NCBI RefSeq assembly: GCF_030408435.1
Contig: NZ_CP047046.1
Location: forward strand, 204,572 to 268,571
DNA: 64,000 nucleotides
Direction: 5' to 3'
Source: Corynebacterium auriscanis
GTDB taxonomy: Bacteria; Actinomycetota; Actinomycetes; Mycobacteriales; Mycobacteriaceae
Every line of letters starts with the position of its first letter. Positions within the stretch are counted from its first letter, which is position 1. Below, one piece after another: positions 35,882-44,493 of the stretch. The position numbers and the translations under genes are program-made. The notes under the pieces were generated by a model, which was not told the origin of the DNA, did no database searches, and saw only the letters and a program-made list of their open reading frames with translations.

Positions 35882-36060
35882 TCACAGTGCTAGCTAGCCG
35901 ACTTCGGGGGGCAAGTAGTGCCATGGGCGCAGGGGACCTGCTTTCCAAGGCTGCAGTAGTCACAGTGCTAGCTAGCCGATTTTGGGGGGCAAGTAGTGCC
36001 TTGGGCGCAGGGGGACCTGCTTTCCAAGGCTGCAGTTGTCACAGTGCTAGCTAGCCGATC
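35873..36060. repeat. Array of ~78-bp units between two convergent genes, each unit with both stop contexts
   Basis: Units start at 35873, 35951 and 36030 with CTGCAGTAG (third: CTGCAGTTG), then TCACAGTGCTAGCTAGCCGA. The first CTGCAGTAG ends the SGNH gene. The last CTAGCCGATC contains, on the minus strand, the TAG of the convergent secreted-protein gene. Confidence 0.93.
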
Positions 36061-36923
36061 CGGTTGCCCGCCCCCGCTACCAACCGATCGGCTTTCACGA
36101 AGTACGTGTCCATGGTGCCGTTGAGCATCACCAGCTGCTCCGAAAGGGCGTCTGGATTACCAAGGCCGATTTTTTTGGCCTCTTTTTGAATCTGCTTTGG
36201 CGCCATGGTGGCGTCGATGGTGAGAGGAAAAAGTGGCACCCCGGCTAGGCGAGGGGTAACGGTTAGCTTGGAGACAACAATGTGGAAGTTGCCCTCCAAT
36301 ACGGTCGTTTGTCCCACACCGGTGCGTTGCCAGATATCGCCACCGGCCGCCGCGGATTTCCGCGAATCCGGAAAGTCCACGCGCAGGTTCTTCAGTACGG
36401 CCTTATTTGCATCAATGCGGATGGCTGGCTGCAACCCCTGCGGAGTCTGCTGCTGCACCAGTGACAGCTTCACCTTGCCTAGCAGGGCAGTTTCATCGGA
36501 TTTAATCGTGAATGTGCCGTTTTGCAGTGCCTTCATACCCGGAATGGGGCCCGGTGGTGTGAGATCCATGTGGTAGCGCTCAGGAATCTCCGGCGGTTTG
36601 AACGCCGGAGGTTTAGGTAATCGCGGTGGTGGTGGCAACGCCGGCAAACCGGGGAGCGGGTTCGTCTGTTGCTTACGTGGATGACGATCCTGCGGGCTCT
36701 GCTGGCCGTTCTGGTTGCCCTGCTTCGGCCCTCCCGGAGCGTTCTGTTGCCGAGGCTTGGTGCCGGGGTTGGTACCAGGAGCGCCCGGCACATTAATTGG
36801 AGGTAAACCGGGTAGCTGAAGCTGCGCCAAAGCTTCGGGGGCTGCAGCAGCACCGATGCCGAACACACCTGCGGCGACCATCACCCCACCGGCGATAGTT
36901 TTGCGCCTAGATAACTTAGCCAT
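36051..36923 (-). CDS. Secreted protein of unknown function, DUF6230/DUF6114 operon
   Basis: 290 residues. A signal peptide (about 1-33, RRKTIAGGVMVAAGVFG, twin-arginine-like at RRKT) leads to a Pro/Gln/Asn-rich linker of ~90 residues. A C-terminal beta-rich domain follows (FTIKSDETALLGKVKLSLV, VLEGNFHIVVSKLTV, GVPLFPLTIDATMAP). I do not recognise the domain. It ends the operon; its ATG overlaps the stop of the DUF6114 gene (ATGGCTAA overlap). An exported, surface-associated role is likely from the signal and linker. Nothing in the sequence indicates an enzymatic activity. Confidence 0.75.
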   Translation of the reverse strand: MAKLSRRKTIAGGVMVAAGVFGIGAAAAPEALAQLQLPGLPPINVPGAPGTNPGTKPRQQNAPGGPKQGNQNGQQSPQDRHPRKQQTNPLPGLPALPPPPRLPKPPAFKPPEIPERYHMDLTPPGPIPGMKALQNGTFTIKSDETALLGKVKLSLVQQQTPQGLQPAIRIDANKAVLKNLRVDFPDSRKSAAAGGDIWQRTGVGQTTVLEGNFHIVVSKLTVTPRLAGVPLFPLTIDATMAPKQIQKEAKKIGLGNPDALSEQLVMLNGTMDTYFVKADRLVAGAGNRIG

Positions 36924-37431
36924 TGTGAGCCTCGAATTCCTCTGTCGCGGTGTTCTTCGTCACGGGGGCATCGGCTGCTTGCTCTGCCGTTTCCTCCTGA
37001 TCCGCTGCTTTTTCTGTGGATTCTTTATCGACGCCGCCACGGTCCCTCTGGCCCGGGGCCCATGATAGGGCCAGGGCGCCACCAATCAGGGCACACAGTG
37101 TGCCGATCACAAAGCCACCAATGTTGGATAGTGGTAGCGCGACAATGCCCAAAATCATGGCGGCCACACCTGCGAGGAGCCGTGTTTCGGCCTTGAACCA
37201 GCACATTAGGCCACAGGTGATTAACAACGCGCCGATCAGTAGCGTGGACACGCCCGAGATTGTGGCGACCTGGATCACGATATTGGATACCTCAAAACTG
37301 AGGTACGCCGGGGTGATCATGATGATTCCGGAAAGAATCATGAATAGGCCAGCGGCAAAAGGGCGGGCTTTGCGCCAACGGGTGAAGCGGTTGGTGGTTT
37401 TCTCTAGGTCAGTTTTAGCAGGCTGCGTCAT
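36916..37431 (-). CDS. DUF6114-type small membrane protein
   Basis: 171 residues with four membrane segments (ARPFAAGLFMILSGIIMI, VATISGVSTLLIGALLITC, LLAGVAAMILGIVALPLS, FVIGTLCALIGGALALSW) and a charged cytoplasmic tail. The opening RWRKARPFAAGLFMILSG fits DUF6114. In many Actinobacteria this family is encoded with the secreted DUF6230 family. The gene overlaps its upstream neighbour by 17 bp and the downstream one by 8 bp, so the three genes are co-translated. Likely a partner for export or anchoring of the flanking secreted proteins; this is inference. Confidence 0.78.
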   Translation of the reverse strand: MTQPAKTDLEKTTNRFTRWRKARPFAAGLFMILSGIIMITPAYLSFEVSNIVIQVATISGVSTLLIGALLITCGLMCWFKAETRLLAGVAAMILGIVALPLSNIGGFVIGTLCALIGGALALSWAPGQRDRGGVDKESTEKAADQEETAEQAADAPVTKNTATEEFEAHNG

Positions 37432-37984
37432 CTGGATTGACTAGGGAGATTTTGCTGCCACCAGCAGTCAGCTGGTCAGCAGAAAGGGACGAGGTGGAAA
37501 TGGTCTGGCCTTTGGCGATAATGCGCTGGGCAGTTAGGCCCCATGAACCGGGCTCCGCCTTGTCATCCAGCTGGCTGGCATCCACACCAATCTGTGGTTT
37601 CTCCAACGTCAAGGCGCCGCCAATGTCCGTGGCGGCGATGACCATGTTTTTTGCGGTGAAGTTATCACCGGGAACCAGCATCTGGAAGCGCTTATCACCC
37701 ATGCCTGGGATTTTGACTGGGGCAGTCATACAGACATCGGACACCCGCGCGTTCTTGATTTTCAGGCGCGAAACTGCCTCTTGGCCAGTATGAAGCTTGT
37801 CGGAATCCGTGAATAGGTTGAACCCTTCACCATCGAGGGTGCCGACTTTCATGTTAAAAATCGTGTTGGACAAGGCCAAGTTGGCTGAAACGCCGCCTTG
37901 CGCAACAGCGACTCCCATGCCGGCAGTGGCGAGGAGCCCAGCGCCCAAGACGCCGGCGAAACGAAGTTTACGTGTGTATCCCAT
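37415..37984 (-). CDS. DUF6230-type secreted/membrane-anchored protein
   Basis: About 189 residues. An N-terminal hydrophobic segment (GVLGAGLLATAGMGVAVAQ) is a signal or anchor. The body is beta-strand rich, with two cysteines (DVCMTAP and the C-terminal DDAAC). The pattern FNMKVGTLDGEGFNLF... RLKIKNARVSDVC fits DUF6230, a family usually encoded next to DUF6114. ATG 37984 is chosen over 38014 because MGYTRKLRFAGV is a normal signal-peptide start. GATACT lies ~9 bp upstream on the coding strand, so the mRNA may be nearly leaderless. First gene of the three-gene operon. Confidence 0.75.
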   Translation of the reverse strand: MGYTRKLRFAGVLGAGLLATAGMGVAVAQGGVSANLALSNTIFNMKVGTLDGEGFNLFTDSDKLHTGQEAVSRLKIKNARVSDVCMTAPVKIPGMGDKRFQMLVPGDNFTAKNMVIAATDIGGALTLEKPQIGVDASQLDDKAEPGSWGLTAQRIIAKGQTISTSSLSADQLTAGGSKISLVNPDDAAC

Positions 37985-38041
37985 ATGTGCATAGTATCGT
38001 TTTGCAAATTGCACGTCTGGAGAATAAAAGAATAATCTCTT

Positions 38042-39241
38042 TTAGCTTCCAGATTTCCTAGTATTGCCCTGCTTGGACAGCGACAACGCAATGAGGAACG
38101 ACACGCTGACGACCACCACAATCCAGGTCACGAAAACCGCCCATCCAGCGTGGAAGAAGTATCCGGAGAACCATCCCATCAGCGACGAACCCAAGTAGTA
38201 GCTGAACACATACAGGCTGGAAGCTTCCGCCCGATCGTGAGTGGCGATTTCACCTACCCATGCGGAGGCTGCGGAGTGCGCAGCAAAGAATGCTGCCGTA
38301 AATAACAGGGAACCTAGGAGCGTGGAAGGTAGCGTCGGAATAAAAAGCACCGCGAGCCCCACCGCAGCCAGAAGAGACGAGCTGGCGACCACCCGCGCCC
38401 TGCCCCACTTGGAGACCAACGCACCCGCGCGGGCCGAAGACCAGGTACCCGATAGGTACATCACGAAGGTGAGGGCTGCTAAAGAAGCGGGCAGGCCGAA
38501 ACTTTCGATAAGGCGGAAACTCAGGTAGTTGTACAGACTGACGAACACGCCCATCAGCAAGAACGGCAATGCGAAAAGACGTAAAAGTACGGGGTTATGC
38601 AGATGGCCGCTGATCGCTGAGAGCTCGTGACGCCACGTGATGGCCTTCGGTTGAAACGTCCGTTGGGGCGGGATGACGGTCGCGGTGATTATTGCCATAG
38701 CGACGGCAAAAACGGCGCTGAGCAGCACCGCCTGCCGCCAGCCCATGAAGTCCAGCGCGATGCCCGGTATGAGGCGACCCAACAGCCCACCCAAGGTCGT
38801 GCCGGAGATGTAGAAACCCATCACGCGCGGTAGATAACGCCCATCGATTTCCTCGGCCAGGTAGGTCATGACCACCGCAGGCACGCCCGCGACGGCGATA
38901 CCTTGCAAAAAGCGCAGCCCGATAATCGCCTGAATGCTGGGCATGCAACACAACAGGAGGGATAAAGCGGTCGCTGCCAACGCGGATACCTGAATCACTC
39001 GGCGGCGACCAAACCTTTCGCTCACCACACCCGCCGGCAACACCGTCAAGGCCAACGCGCCCGTGGTTGCTGAGACCGTCAGCGCGGTGATTGTGGGGGA
39101 GACCTGGAACGAGTCGGATAGTGCGGGCAGAATAGCTTGGGTGGCATACAGAGCGTTGAAGGAAGCCAAACCCGCGCACAGTGCTGCGATGAGGGCGCGA
39201 CGGTATCGGGGGTCGGCCGGGGTAACTCTGTCGGAATGCAT
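38042..39241 (-). CDS. MFS transporter (YnfM-like)
   Basis: About 399 residues, twelve membrane segments. The MFS signature between helices 2 and 3 reads GVVSERFGRRRVIQVSA. The opening FNALYATQAILPALSDSF and GALALTVLPAGVVSE are typical of the YnfM/arabinose-efflux branch. Later RARVVASSSLLAAVGLAV corresponds to the second-half signature. Start at 39241 (MHSDRVTPADPRYRR) is preferred over 39283. The gene is divergent from a LysR regulator with about 100 bp between starts, a classic regulator-target pair. Substrate unknown; the branch includes efflux pumps for sugars and small aromatics. Confidence 0.9.
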   Translation of the reverse strand: MHSDRVTPADPRYRRALIAALCAGLASFNALYATQAILPALSDSFQVSPTITALTVSATTGALALTVLPAGVVSERFGRRRVIQVSALAATALSLLLCCMPSIQAIIGLRFLQGIAVAGVPAVVMTYLAEEIDGRYLPRVMGFYISGTTLGGLLGRLIPGIALDFMGWRQAVLLSAVFAVAMAIITATVIPPQRTFQPKAITWRHELSAISGHLHNPVLLRLFALPFLLMGVFVSLYNYLSFRLIESFGLPASLAALTFVMYLSGTWSSARAGALVSKWGRARVVASSSLLAAVGLAVLFIPTLPSTLLGSLLFTAAFFAAHSAASAWVGEIATHDRAEASSLYVFSYYLGSSLMGWFSGYFFHAGWAVFVTWIVVVVSVSFLIALSLSKQGNTRKSGS

Positions 39242-39306
39242 GTAGTCGATTGTGCGCCATCTGCGGTGTTTCGCATAATGCAATGAAATAATCGTTTAGT
39301 CCAGTA

Positions 39307-39314
39307 ATGCGCAT
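39307..39314. promoter_or_regulatory. Palindrome in the LysR/MFS divergent region
   Basis: ATGCGCAT, within the wider near-symmetric TAATGCGCATAA, lies between the two divergent starts. LysR-type regulators often bind such a site next to their own gene; this is a candidate operator. Confidence 0.4.
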
Positions 39315-39339
39315 AACTTTTGTGTCAGAATGAACCATC

Positions 39340-40242
39340 ATGAAGCACTTGGAATGGTTCCTTGACCTCGCGGTAAGCCAGAACATGGTGGACTCGGCGC
39401 TCAGCCTGGGAGTGAGTCAATCCGCTTTGTCCCGAAGGTTGTCCGCGCTGGAGGAGGAAGTGAACGCGGAGCTGTTTGACCGCAGGGGACGGCACCTCAT
39501 CCTCAACGAATGTGGGCGGGCATTGGCCGCACATACCCGTGACGCACTCGAGAGCTGGGAGCGCGGTGTAGCCGAGGTACACCGGCTGATGGACCCCGAA
39601 AAAGGCACAGTGCGTTTGGACTTCATGCATTCGCTGGGCACGTGGATGGTGCCGGATCTGTTGCGCTCCTACCGCGAATTGCATCCGCAGGTGGAATTCA
39701 AATTGGTGCAAGGCGCGGCGCAGACGTTGATTGATCACGTCTTGGATCGTTCCGCCGATTTAGCATTGGTCGGGCCGAAACCCGCAGGGTTCGTGGACGC
39801 GGGAGAGCTCAACTGGGTGCAGCTGACTACACAGCGTTTGGCTTTGGCCGTTCCCGATAACCACCGGTGGGCGGGGCGGAAATCCATCAGCATCGCAGAA
39901 GCGGAGGCGGAACCGTTCATTGCCATGCTGGAAGGCTATGGCACGCGGATGTTGCTCGATGATCTCACAGCCGCGGCGGGATTCCGGCCACGGTTGGTGT
40001 TCGAGTCGATGGAGTTGACCACACTCGCGGGACTGGTTTCCGCTGGCTTGGGGGTGGCAATTCTGCCCCTTGGAGATCCGAACTTGGTGATTTCGGGCAT
40101 AACAATGCTCCCTCTCACGGAGACCCGTGAGAGGGAGTTGGGCATCGTATGGTTGCCGGGCACCTCACCGGCCCCCGCAGCCGATGCATTCCGAAACTTT
40201 GTGACGGATCGGCTGGCGGGTGGCGCGTCGGCGTCGAGTTAA
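39340..40242 (+). CDS. LysR-family transcriptional regulator
   Basis: 300 residues. The winged helix-turn-helix is at the N-terminus: DSALSLGVSQSALSRRLSALEEEV, then NAELFDRRGRHLILNECG. The co-inducer domain begins near residue 90 (GTVRLDFMHSLGTWMVPDLLRSYRELHPQV). ATG 39340 matches the usual MKHLEWFLDLA start. It is divergently arranged with the MFS transporter and probably controls it. The stop falls within short degenerate repeats that run to the convergent PhoX gene. Confidence 0.93.
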   Translation: MKHLEWFLDLAVSQNMVDSALSLGVSQSALSRRLSALEEEVNAELFDRRGRHLILNECGRALAAHTRDALESWERGVAEVHRLMDPEKGTVRLDFMHSLGTWMVPDLLRSYRELHPQVEFKLVQGAAQTLIDHVLDRSADLALVGPKPAGFVDAGELNWVQLTTQRLALAVPDNHRWAGRKSISIAEAEAEPFIAMLEGYGTRMLLDDLTAAAGFRPRLVFESMELTTLAGLVSAGLGVAILPLGDPNLVISGITMLPLTETRERELGIVWLPGTSPAPAADAFRNFVTDRLAGGASASS

Positions 40243-40328
40243 AAGGTGCTGGCGAACTACAGACGCCGGCGGGTTAAAGGCGCCGGCGAGTTCAGGACGC
40301 TAGCGAGTTAAGGCGCCAACGAGCCAGA
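40232..40328. repeat. Degenerate repeats of the LysR 3' end
   Basis: GAGTTAA, the end of the LysR gene with its TAA, recurs in altered form four times (CGGCGGGTTAAA, CGGCGAGTTC, TAGCGAGTTAA, CAACGAGCC) over ~95 bp, up to the PhoX stop on the other strand. Units average 20-25 bp and are diverged. Confidence 0.6.
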
Positions 40329-40332
40329 ATGC

Positions 40333-42441
40333 CTAAGCACCGATGGTGCCGAAGTCGTCCTTCCAGACCACAACGGTGGAGGGCCGAGGAGCGTTCTTGC
40401 CTCCATCTGGCCAGTGGGACTTGGCATCTTCCAGCTTGGCATTCTCATCATCGTCCTCACCAGGGTGTTGGACGTTGACTAAAGCGCGCTTTTCGAAGAC
40501 CAGCGGTCCGCAGGTTTCCGCGCCGACGGGCACGGTGAGGAACTGCTTGGTCAAGCCACGAGCATCGCCTTCCAGCGCCACTGCGAACAGGCCATCGTTG
40601 GACTTCAGCGCATTACCATCGGTGGAGATCCACAGGTTGCCGAAGGAATCGAAGGTGACGTTGTCTGGGCAGGAGATTGGGGAAACCTTGGACTTATCGA
40701 AACCACCGAAGTAGGTTTCTGCCTCGGATGGATCACCACACACCAGCAGCAGGTTCCACTTCATGTCTTCGCCAGTGTGGTTGTCCTCGATCTCCAGGAC
40801 CAGGCCGTTCTTGTTTTCCTTGATGGGAGCGACCTCGGCGATGGGAGCGTCGTCCTTGTCTGGGCGATCGGCGCCACGGTACTTGTTGTTGGTCAGGGCA
40901 CAGTAGACCTTACCGGTAGTTGGGTGTGGCTCGATGTCCTCTGGACGGTCCATCTTGGTGGCACCAACCTTATCGCCGGCTTCTCGGGTGTAGACCAGAA
41001 CCTCTTCGCCGGTCATGCCATTAACGTGGCTTTCCACGCTACCGTCGGCCTTGGCGGTGGCCAGTTTGATCCACTTACCGGTGCCGTCGTACTTGCCGTC
41101 CTCTGGCAACTTGCCGGATTCCTTGAAGTCCTTGGAGTTGCCCTCGAAAGTGCCAACGTACAAGGTGCCTTCGTCGAGGATCTTCATGTTCTCGGCGCGG
41201 TCTGCATCGGTCTTGCCACTGCGAACCTTGCGTGAAGAAACGAACTTGTAGATGTATTCGAAGCGGGAGTCGTCGCCGGAGTAAGCCACTACTGTGCCGT
41301 CGTTGGTGACGTGAATGTTCGCACCCTCGTGCTTGAAACGGCCCAAAGCGGTGTGCTTGACAGGGGTGGATGTGGGATCCCAAGGGTTGATTTCCACTAC
41401 CCAGTTGAATCGGTTTGGCTCGTTTGGCTCTTTGCGCACGTCGAAGCGGTCATCGAAGCGCTCCCACTTCCGCGCGGTTTCCTTGTCTTCGATGCCGTAG
41501 CGCTTGAGATGCTTGCGGACCTTCTCGTCCTTGACTTCTTCGCCACCGGCGAAGTACTGGTCGATGTTCTCCTCACCGGAGAGCACAGTGCCCCATGGGG
41601 TGACGCCACCGGAGCAGTTGTTGAAGGTGCCCAAAACGGTCTTGCCAGAGGGGTCTTTCTCGGTTTTCACCAGCTCGTGGCCAGCCACTGGGCCGCGTAG
41701 TTCGAACTCGGTGTTGCCGTGAATACGACGATTGTACTTGCCCATGACGGGCTTCAGGCGACCGTCCTTGTCGTTGCCTTCGACTTCGACAACGCTCATG
41801 CCGTGGTTGGCCAGCTCGATCGCGACTTGTTCTTTGGTTGGCTTCTTTGCGTCGTACTCCCGGAACATCTGCTGCGGGGTGGTGTACTCGTGGTTGCACA
41901 CCAGCAGGAAGCGGTTCTTTTCGCCCTCAATGGGCAGCAGCGCGGCGAAATCGTTGTTGAAGCCGTACTGCTTCTCGGCAGCTTCTGCGGTCTGGTTGTC
42001 GATGTCGAACTTCGGTGCGCCCTCTACGACAGGGTCGCCCCAGCGCAGCACAATATCGCTGGAGTAGCCCTTGGGTACGACAACTTCGTCCTTGGTGTTT
42101 GGTTCCACCATGTCGAAGTTCAGGCCCTGCGGAGTTGCCACGTCCTTCGCGGATTCGGAGGCGCTGGCTGTGGAGCTGCTGGAGCCAGCGGAAGAGCCCT
42201 TGTCGTCCGAGCACGCGGCCAAGAAGGACGCGCCACCGACGGTCACCATTGCAGCGCCACCAGCGCGCAGCGCAGAGCGGCGACTGAAGGTGGCCTTGAC
42301 AATGTCACCGAAGTAAGTGTTGTCGGATTCGTTCGGAACTGGCTTAGAGCAGGCATCTCCACACTTGTACACACAGGTGCGGTGGGAACGGCCGGACGTA
42401 AAGTCCATGTTCTTCAGTAGGTTAAGCCCCTTCAGGCCCAT
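40333..42441 (-). CDS. phoX: PhoX family alkaline phosphatase (DUF839), exported
   Basis: 702 residues. A twin-arginine signal (FSRRSALRAGG) about 50 residues in, followed by AAMVTVGGASFLAACSD, suggests a Tat-exported lipoprotein. The PhoX core follows: RWGDPVVEGAP, NDFAALLP, VCNHEYTTPQQMF, NCSGGVTPWGTVLSGEEN, RPEDIEPHPTTGKVYCALTNN and CPDNVTFDSFGNLWISTDG. These supply acidic ligands for the Ca/Fe cluster of the family. PhoX releases phosphate from organic phosphoesters outside the membrane. ATG 42441 has GAGGAG about 8 bp upstream. The gene stands alone. No PHO-box was identified in the upstream gap (42442-42566). Confidence 0.92.
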   Translation of the reverse strand: MGLKGLNLLKNMDFTSGRSHRTCVYKCGDACSKPVPNESDNTYFGDIVKATFSRRSALRAGGAAMVTVGGASFLAACSDDKGSSAGSSSSTASASESAKDVATPQGLNFDMVEPNTKDEVVVPKGYSSDIVLRWGDPVVEGAPKFDIDNQTAEAAEKQYGFNNDFAALLPIEGEKNRFLLVCNHEYTTPQQMFREYDAKKPTKEQVAIELANHGMSVVEVEGNDKDGRLKPVMGKYNRRIHGNTEFELRGPVAGHELVKTEKDPSGKTVLGTFNNCSGGVTPWGTVLSGEENIDQYFAGGEEVKDEKVRKHLKRYGIEDKETARKWERFDDRFDVRKEPNEPNRFNWVVEINPWDPTSTPVKHTALGRFKHEGANIHVTNDGTVVAYSGDDSRFEYIYKFVSSRKVRSGKTDADRAENMKILDEGTLYVGTFEGNSKDFKESGKLPEDGKYDGTGKWIKLATAKADGSVESHVNGMTGEEVLVYTREAGDKVGATKMDRPEDIEPHPTTGKVYCALTNNKYRGADRPDKDDAPIAEVAPIKENKNGLVLEIEDNHTGEDMKWNLLLVCGDPSEAETYFGGFDKSKVSPISCPDNVTFDSFGNLWISTDGNALKSNDGLFAVALEGDARGLTKQFLTVPVGAETCGPLVFEKRALVNVQHPGEDDDENAKLEDAKSHWPDGGKNAPRPSTVVVWKDDFGTIGA

Positions 42442-42566
42442 GGCATTCTCCTCAGCAGAAAACGTGCAGTGATTGACTTGCTTACTGTAGGAAAAGGAAT
42501 CGAACTGCCGGTTTCGCCAAGGTGTATTTCTTGTTAACCTACCGCTGTCGGGGGTGGTTTGGTTGC

Positions 42567-43118
42567 TTATTTATCGACGCCCAGCGCCGCGCGACGAGCG
42601 CGCATGCCGGTGATAACGCGCCACCCCAACAATAAAAGTGCGCCCATAATGCTGGCGACGAGCATGAATGACCAGTGAGGTACGCCCCCGTGACGCAGAC
42701 CCCAGATCGCTAGGCCCGCGACGACGGTGCACAGCCACACAATTACGCCGCTGCCCATGGATGTTGCGCGCGCGGTCTTCCCCGTAATGGCCAGCAACAG
42801 CCAGCCCAAAGCGGTGCCGATGAGGAAGGGCCATAGGGTTTGCAGCCACCCTGCAACGCTGAGTGGCATGTCCTCCGATTGGTGGGCCACCCGTGCGAAC
42901 AGGGCGAACAGCGCCACGCCCAGAATGTCCATCAGTAGAGCAGGCGCAGGCGAGGTCCGGGGGTGTGCCCCGCGCTCCACGCGGGCGCGGTTGTGTGGTG
43001 TGGCGGCGCGGTCGGCAGTGGTGGACGCGTTGCTAGAAGTTCCAGCGTGTCCGGCAGCAGCTGCGGAGTTGCCCGCAGTGGTGGTTGAAGGGTCAGGAAC
43101 AGAATTGGCGTTGTCCAT
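42567..43118 (-). CDS. DUF3054 family membrane protein
   Basis: 183 residues. A ~60-residue Ala/Thr/Ser-rich cytoplasmic start is followed by four membrane helices: ALLMDILGVALFALFARV, GWLQTLWPFLIGTALGWLLLA, GVIVWLCTVVAGLAIWGL and SFMLVASIMGALLLLGWRV. The DILGVALFALFARxxH and TLWPFLIGxxxGW pattern is the DUF3054 signature. The family is common in Actinobacteria and without known function. It is 11 bp downstream of the flippase-like gene and probably in one operon with it. Confidence 0.85.
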   Translation of the reverse strand: MDNANSVPDPSTTTAGNSAAAAGHAGTSSNASTTADRAATPHNRARVERGAHPRTSPAPALLMDILGVALFALFARVAHQSEDMPLSVAGWLQTLWPFLIGTALGWLLLAITGKTARATSMGSGVIVWLCTVVAGLAIWGLRHGGVPHWSFMLVASIMGALLLLGWRVITGMRARRAALGVDK

Positions 43119-43129
43119 GTTTGGTGAGT

Positions 43130-44362
43130 TTACCGACCGTCGCGGATAGTGCCATCCACCGTCGGGATGGCCCCGTTGGTCTTCGTGGTGGAATCGGCTG
43201 CGCTTGTCTCCGCACTTGCGGTTGCAATCGCATCAGTGCCGCCTGCGCTGGTATCGCTTACCGACGCTGCACGTGCCGTAGTGCCCGCGTCCGCATCAGT
43301 GGTGCCTTGCATGGGCGCAGCTGATTCGCCCGTCATCCCGTCTTTGGCGACCTTGGAAAACTGAGCGGTGAAAAAGACGATCCAGCCCACGATGGTCAGT
43401 CCCACAAAACTGATCATGCGGAAGCAGATCACGCTGGCGAAAGCCTGCACGGAGGTCATGGAAGCCACACCTACGAGGCTTGTTGTCAACGCCACATCGA
43501 CTGGTCCTAAACCACCAGGGGTGACTTGGGCTTGACCCACCAGTTTCGCCGCGAGGAAACTCAACACCACACCTGCGATCGGTGGTTCCGCCCCCACGGC
43601 ATAGATGCACCCCAGCAGACACAGAATCTCGAAAACCCACTTGGCCATAGAAGCAGTGATGCTGATCGCCAGCCTGGGGAGGGGCAATTGCACTGTGGAA
43701 AGCTGCTCTGCCAGGCCAACTAATTTTTCTTCGAAGCGATCTACAGGCTTGTGGCGCCACCGGTTGTAGGCGCGCAGACGTGCACGTAACCACCGTTCCA
43801 TCTCATGTGGATGAGATGCGACCCAGTTGGTTGCCAATGCCAATATCACTAACGCCGCCAGGCTGAATAGGGCTGTGCTGAGATCAAATTTCCTCCCGAT
43901 AAAGAAAACAGCACCAATCGCTAACAGCGCCATACCGCCACCAGCCAAAACCCCAGACAGCACTAGGTACCAGCTGGAGATGACGGCCGTTGCGCCCCAT
44001 TTCATCTGCTCGCGGAAGATCATCGCCGCAGAGATTGCGGGACCACCGGGGAAAGTGGAGGAAACCGAGTTCGCTGCCAACCCCAGTGCGTTCACGCGCA
44101 ACCGGCTTACTTTTACCCCGGCCGAGCGCATCAACACCACCATCACCTCGGCCTGAGCCAGCATGGCCAGCCCCATCATGGCTGCTGCTTCCCACAGCCA
44201 GCGATCGTCCGCGCGAATCATCTCGCGCCAACCATCGCCGATGAAGTGCAGCTGGTCGCGGGCCGCCACCAAGATCGCTACCAACAGCAGTAAAGAAAGC
44301 ACCGCCCGCACCCATGGCCGGCGGAGGAAGGCGAGAATCGCTTTGCCCTTACTCTGGCTCAA
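43130..44362 (-). CDS. Flippase-like integral membrane protein (lysylphosphatidylglycerol synthase TM / UPF0104 family)
   Basis: About 410 residues. Eight or more hydrophobic segments; the family-typical GLAANSVSSTFPGGPAISAAM and GGLGPVDVALTTSLVGVA are present. These are the two glycine/proline-rich re-entrant parts of the LPG_synthase_TM fold. A TTG start at 44362 is chosen because AAGGAAGGAGG sits about 8 bp upstream; ATG 44392 would place that ribosome site inside the gene. The tail is Thr/Ala/Ser-rich and low complexity. Members flip or modify lipids; in mycolate bacteria such genes lie close to MmpL3, which suggests an envelope role. That role is inference. Confidence 0.82.
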   Translation of the reverse strand: MSQSKGKAILAFLRRPWVRAVLSLLLLVAILVAARDQLHFIGDGWREMIRADDRWLWEAAAMMGLAMLAQAEVMVVLMRSAGVKVSRLRVNALGLAANSVSSTFPGGPAISAAMIFREQMKWGATAVISSWYLVLSGVLAGGGMALLAIGAVFFIGRKFDLSTALFSLAALVILALATNWVASHPHEMERWLRARLRAYNRWRHKPVDRFEEKLVGLAEQLSTVQLPLPRLAISITASMAKWVFEILCLLGCIYAVGAEPPIAGVVLSFLAAKLVGQAQVTPGGLGPVDVALTTSLVGVASMTSVQAFASVICFRMISFVGLTIVGWIVFFTAQFSKVAKDGMTGESAAPMQGTTDADAGTTARAASVSDTSAGGTDAIATASAETSAADSTTKTNGAIPTVDGTIRDGR

Positions 44363-44493
44363 CGGCGCATCCTCCTTCCTTCGTTCGCACATTCTTGAAG
44401 TGCGTTGCTTCCTTACGGTCCCATCGATTGTGTAGCACGATAGCTAGCCCGTAGGGTCGGCACGCCGATGGAACCGTCAGCAATGTGCCTACG

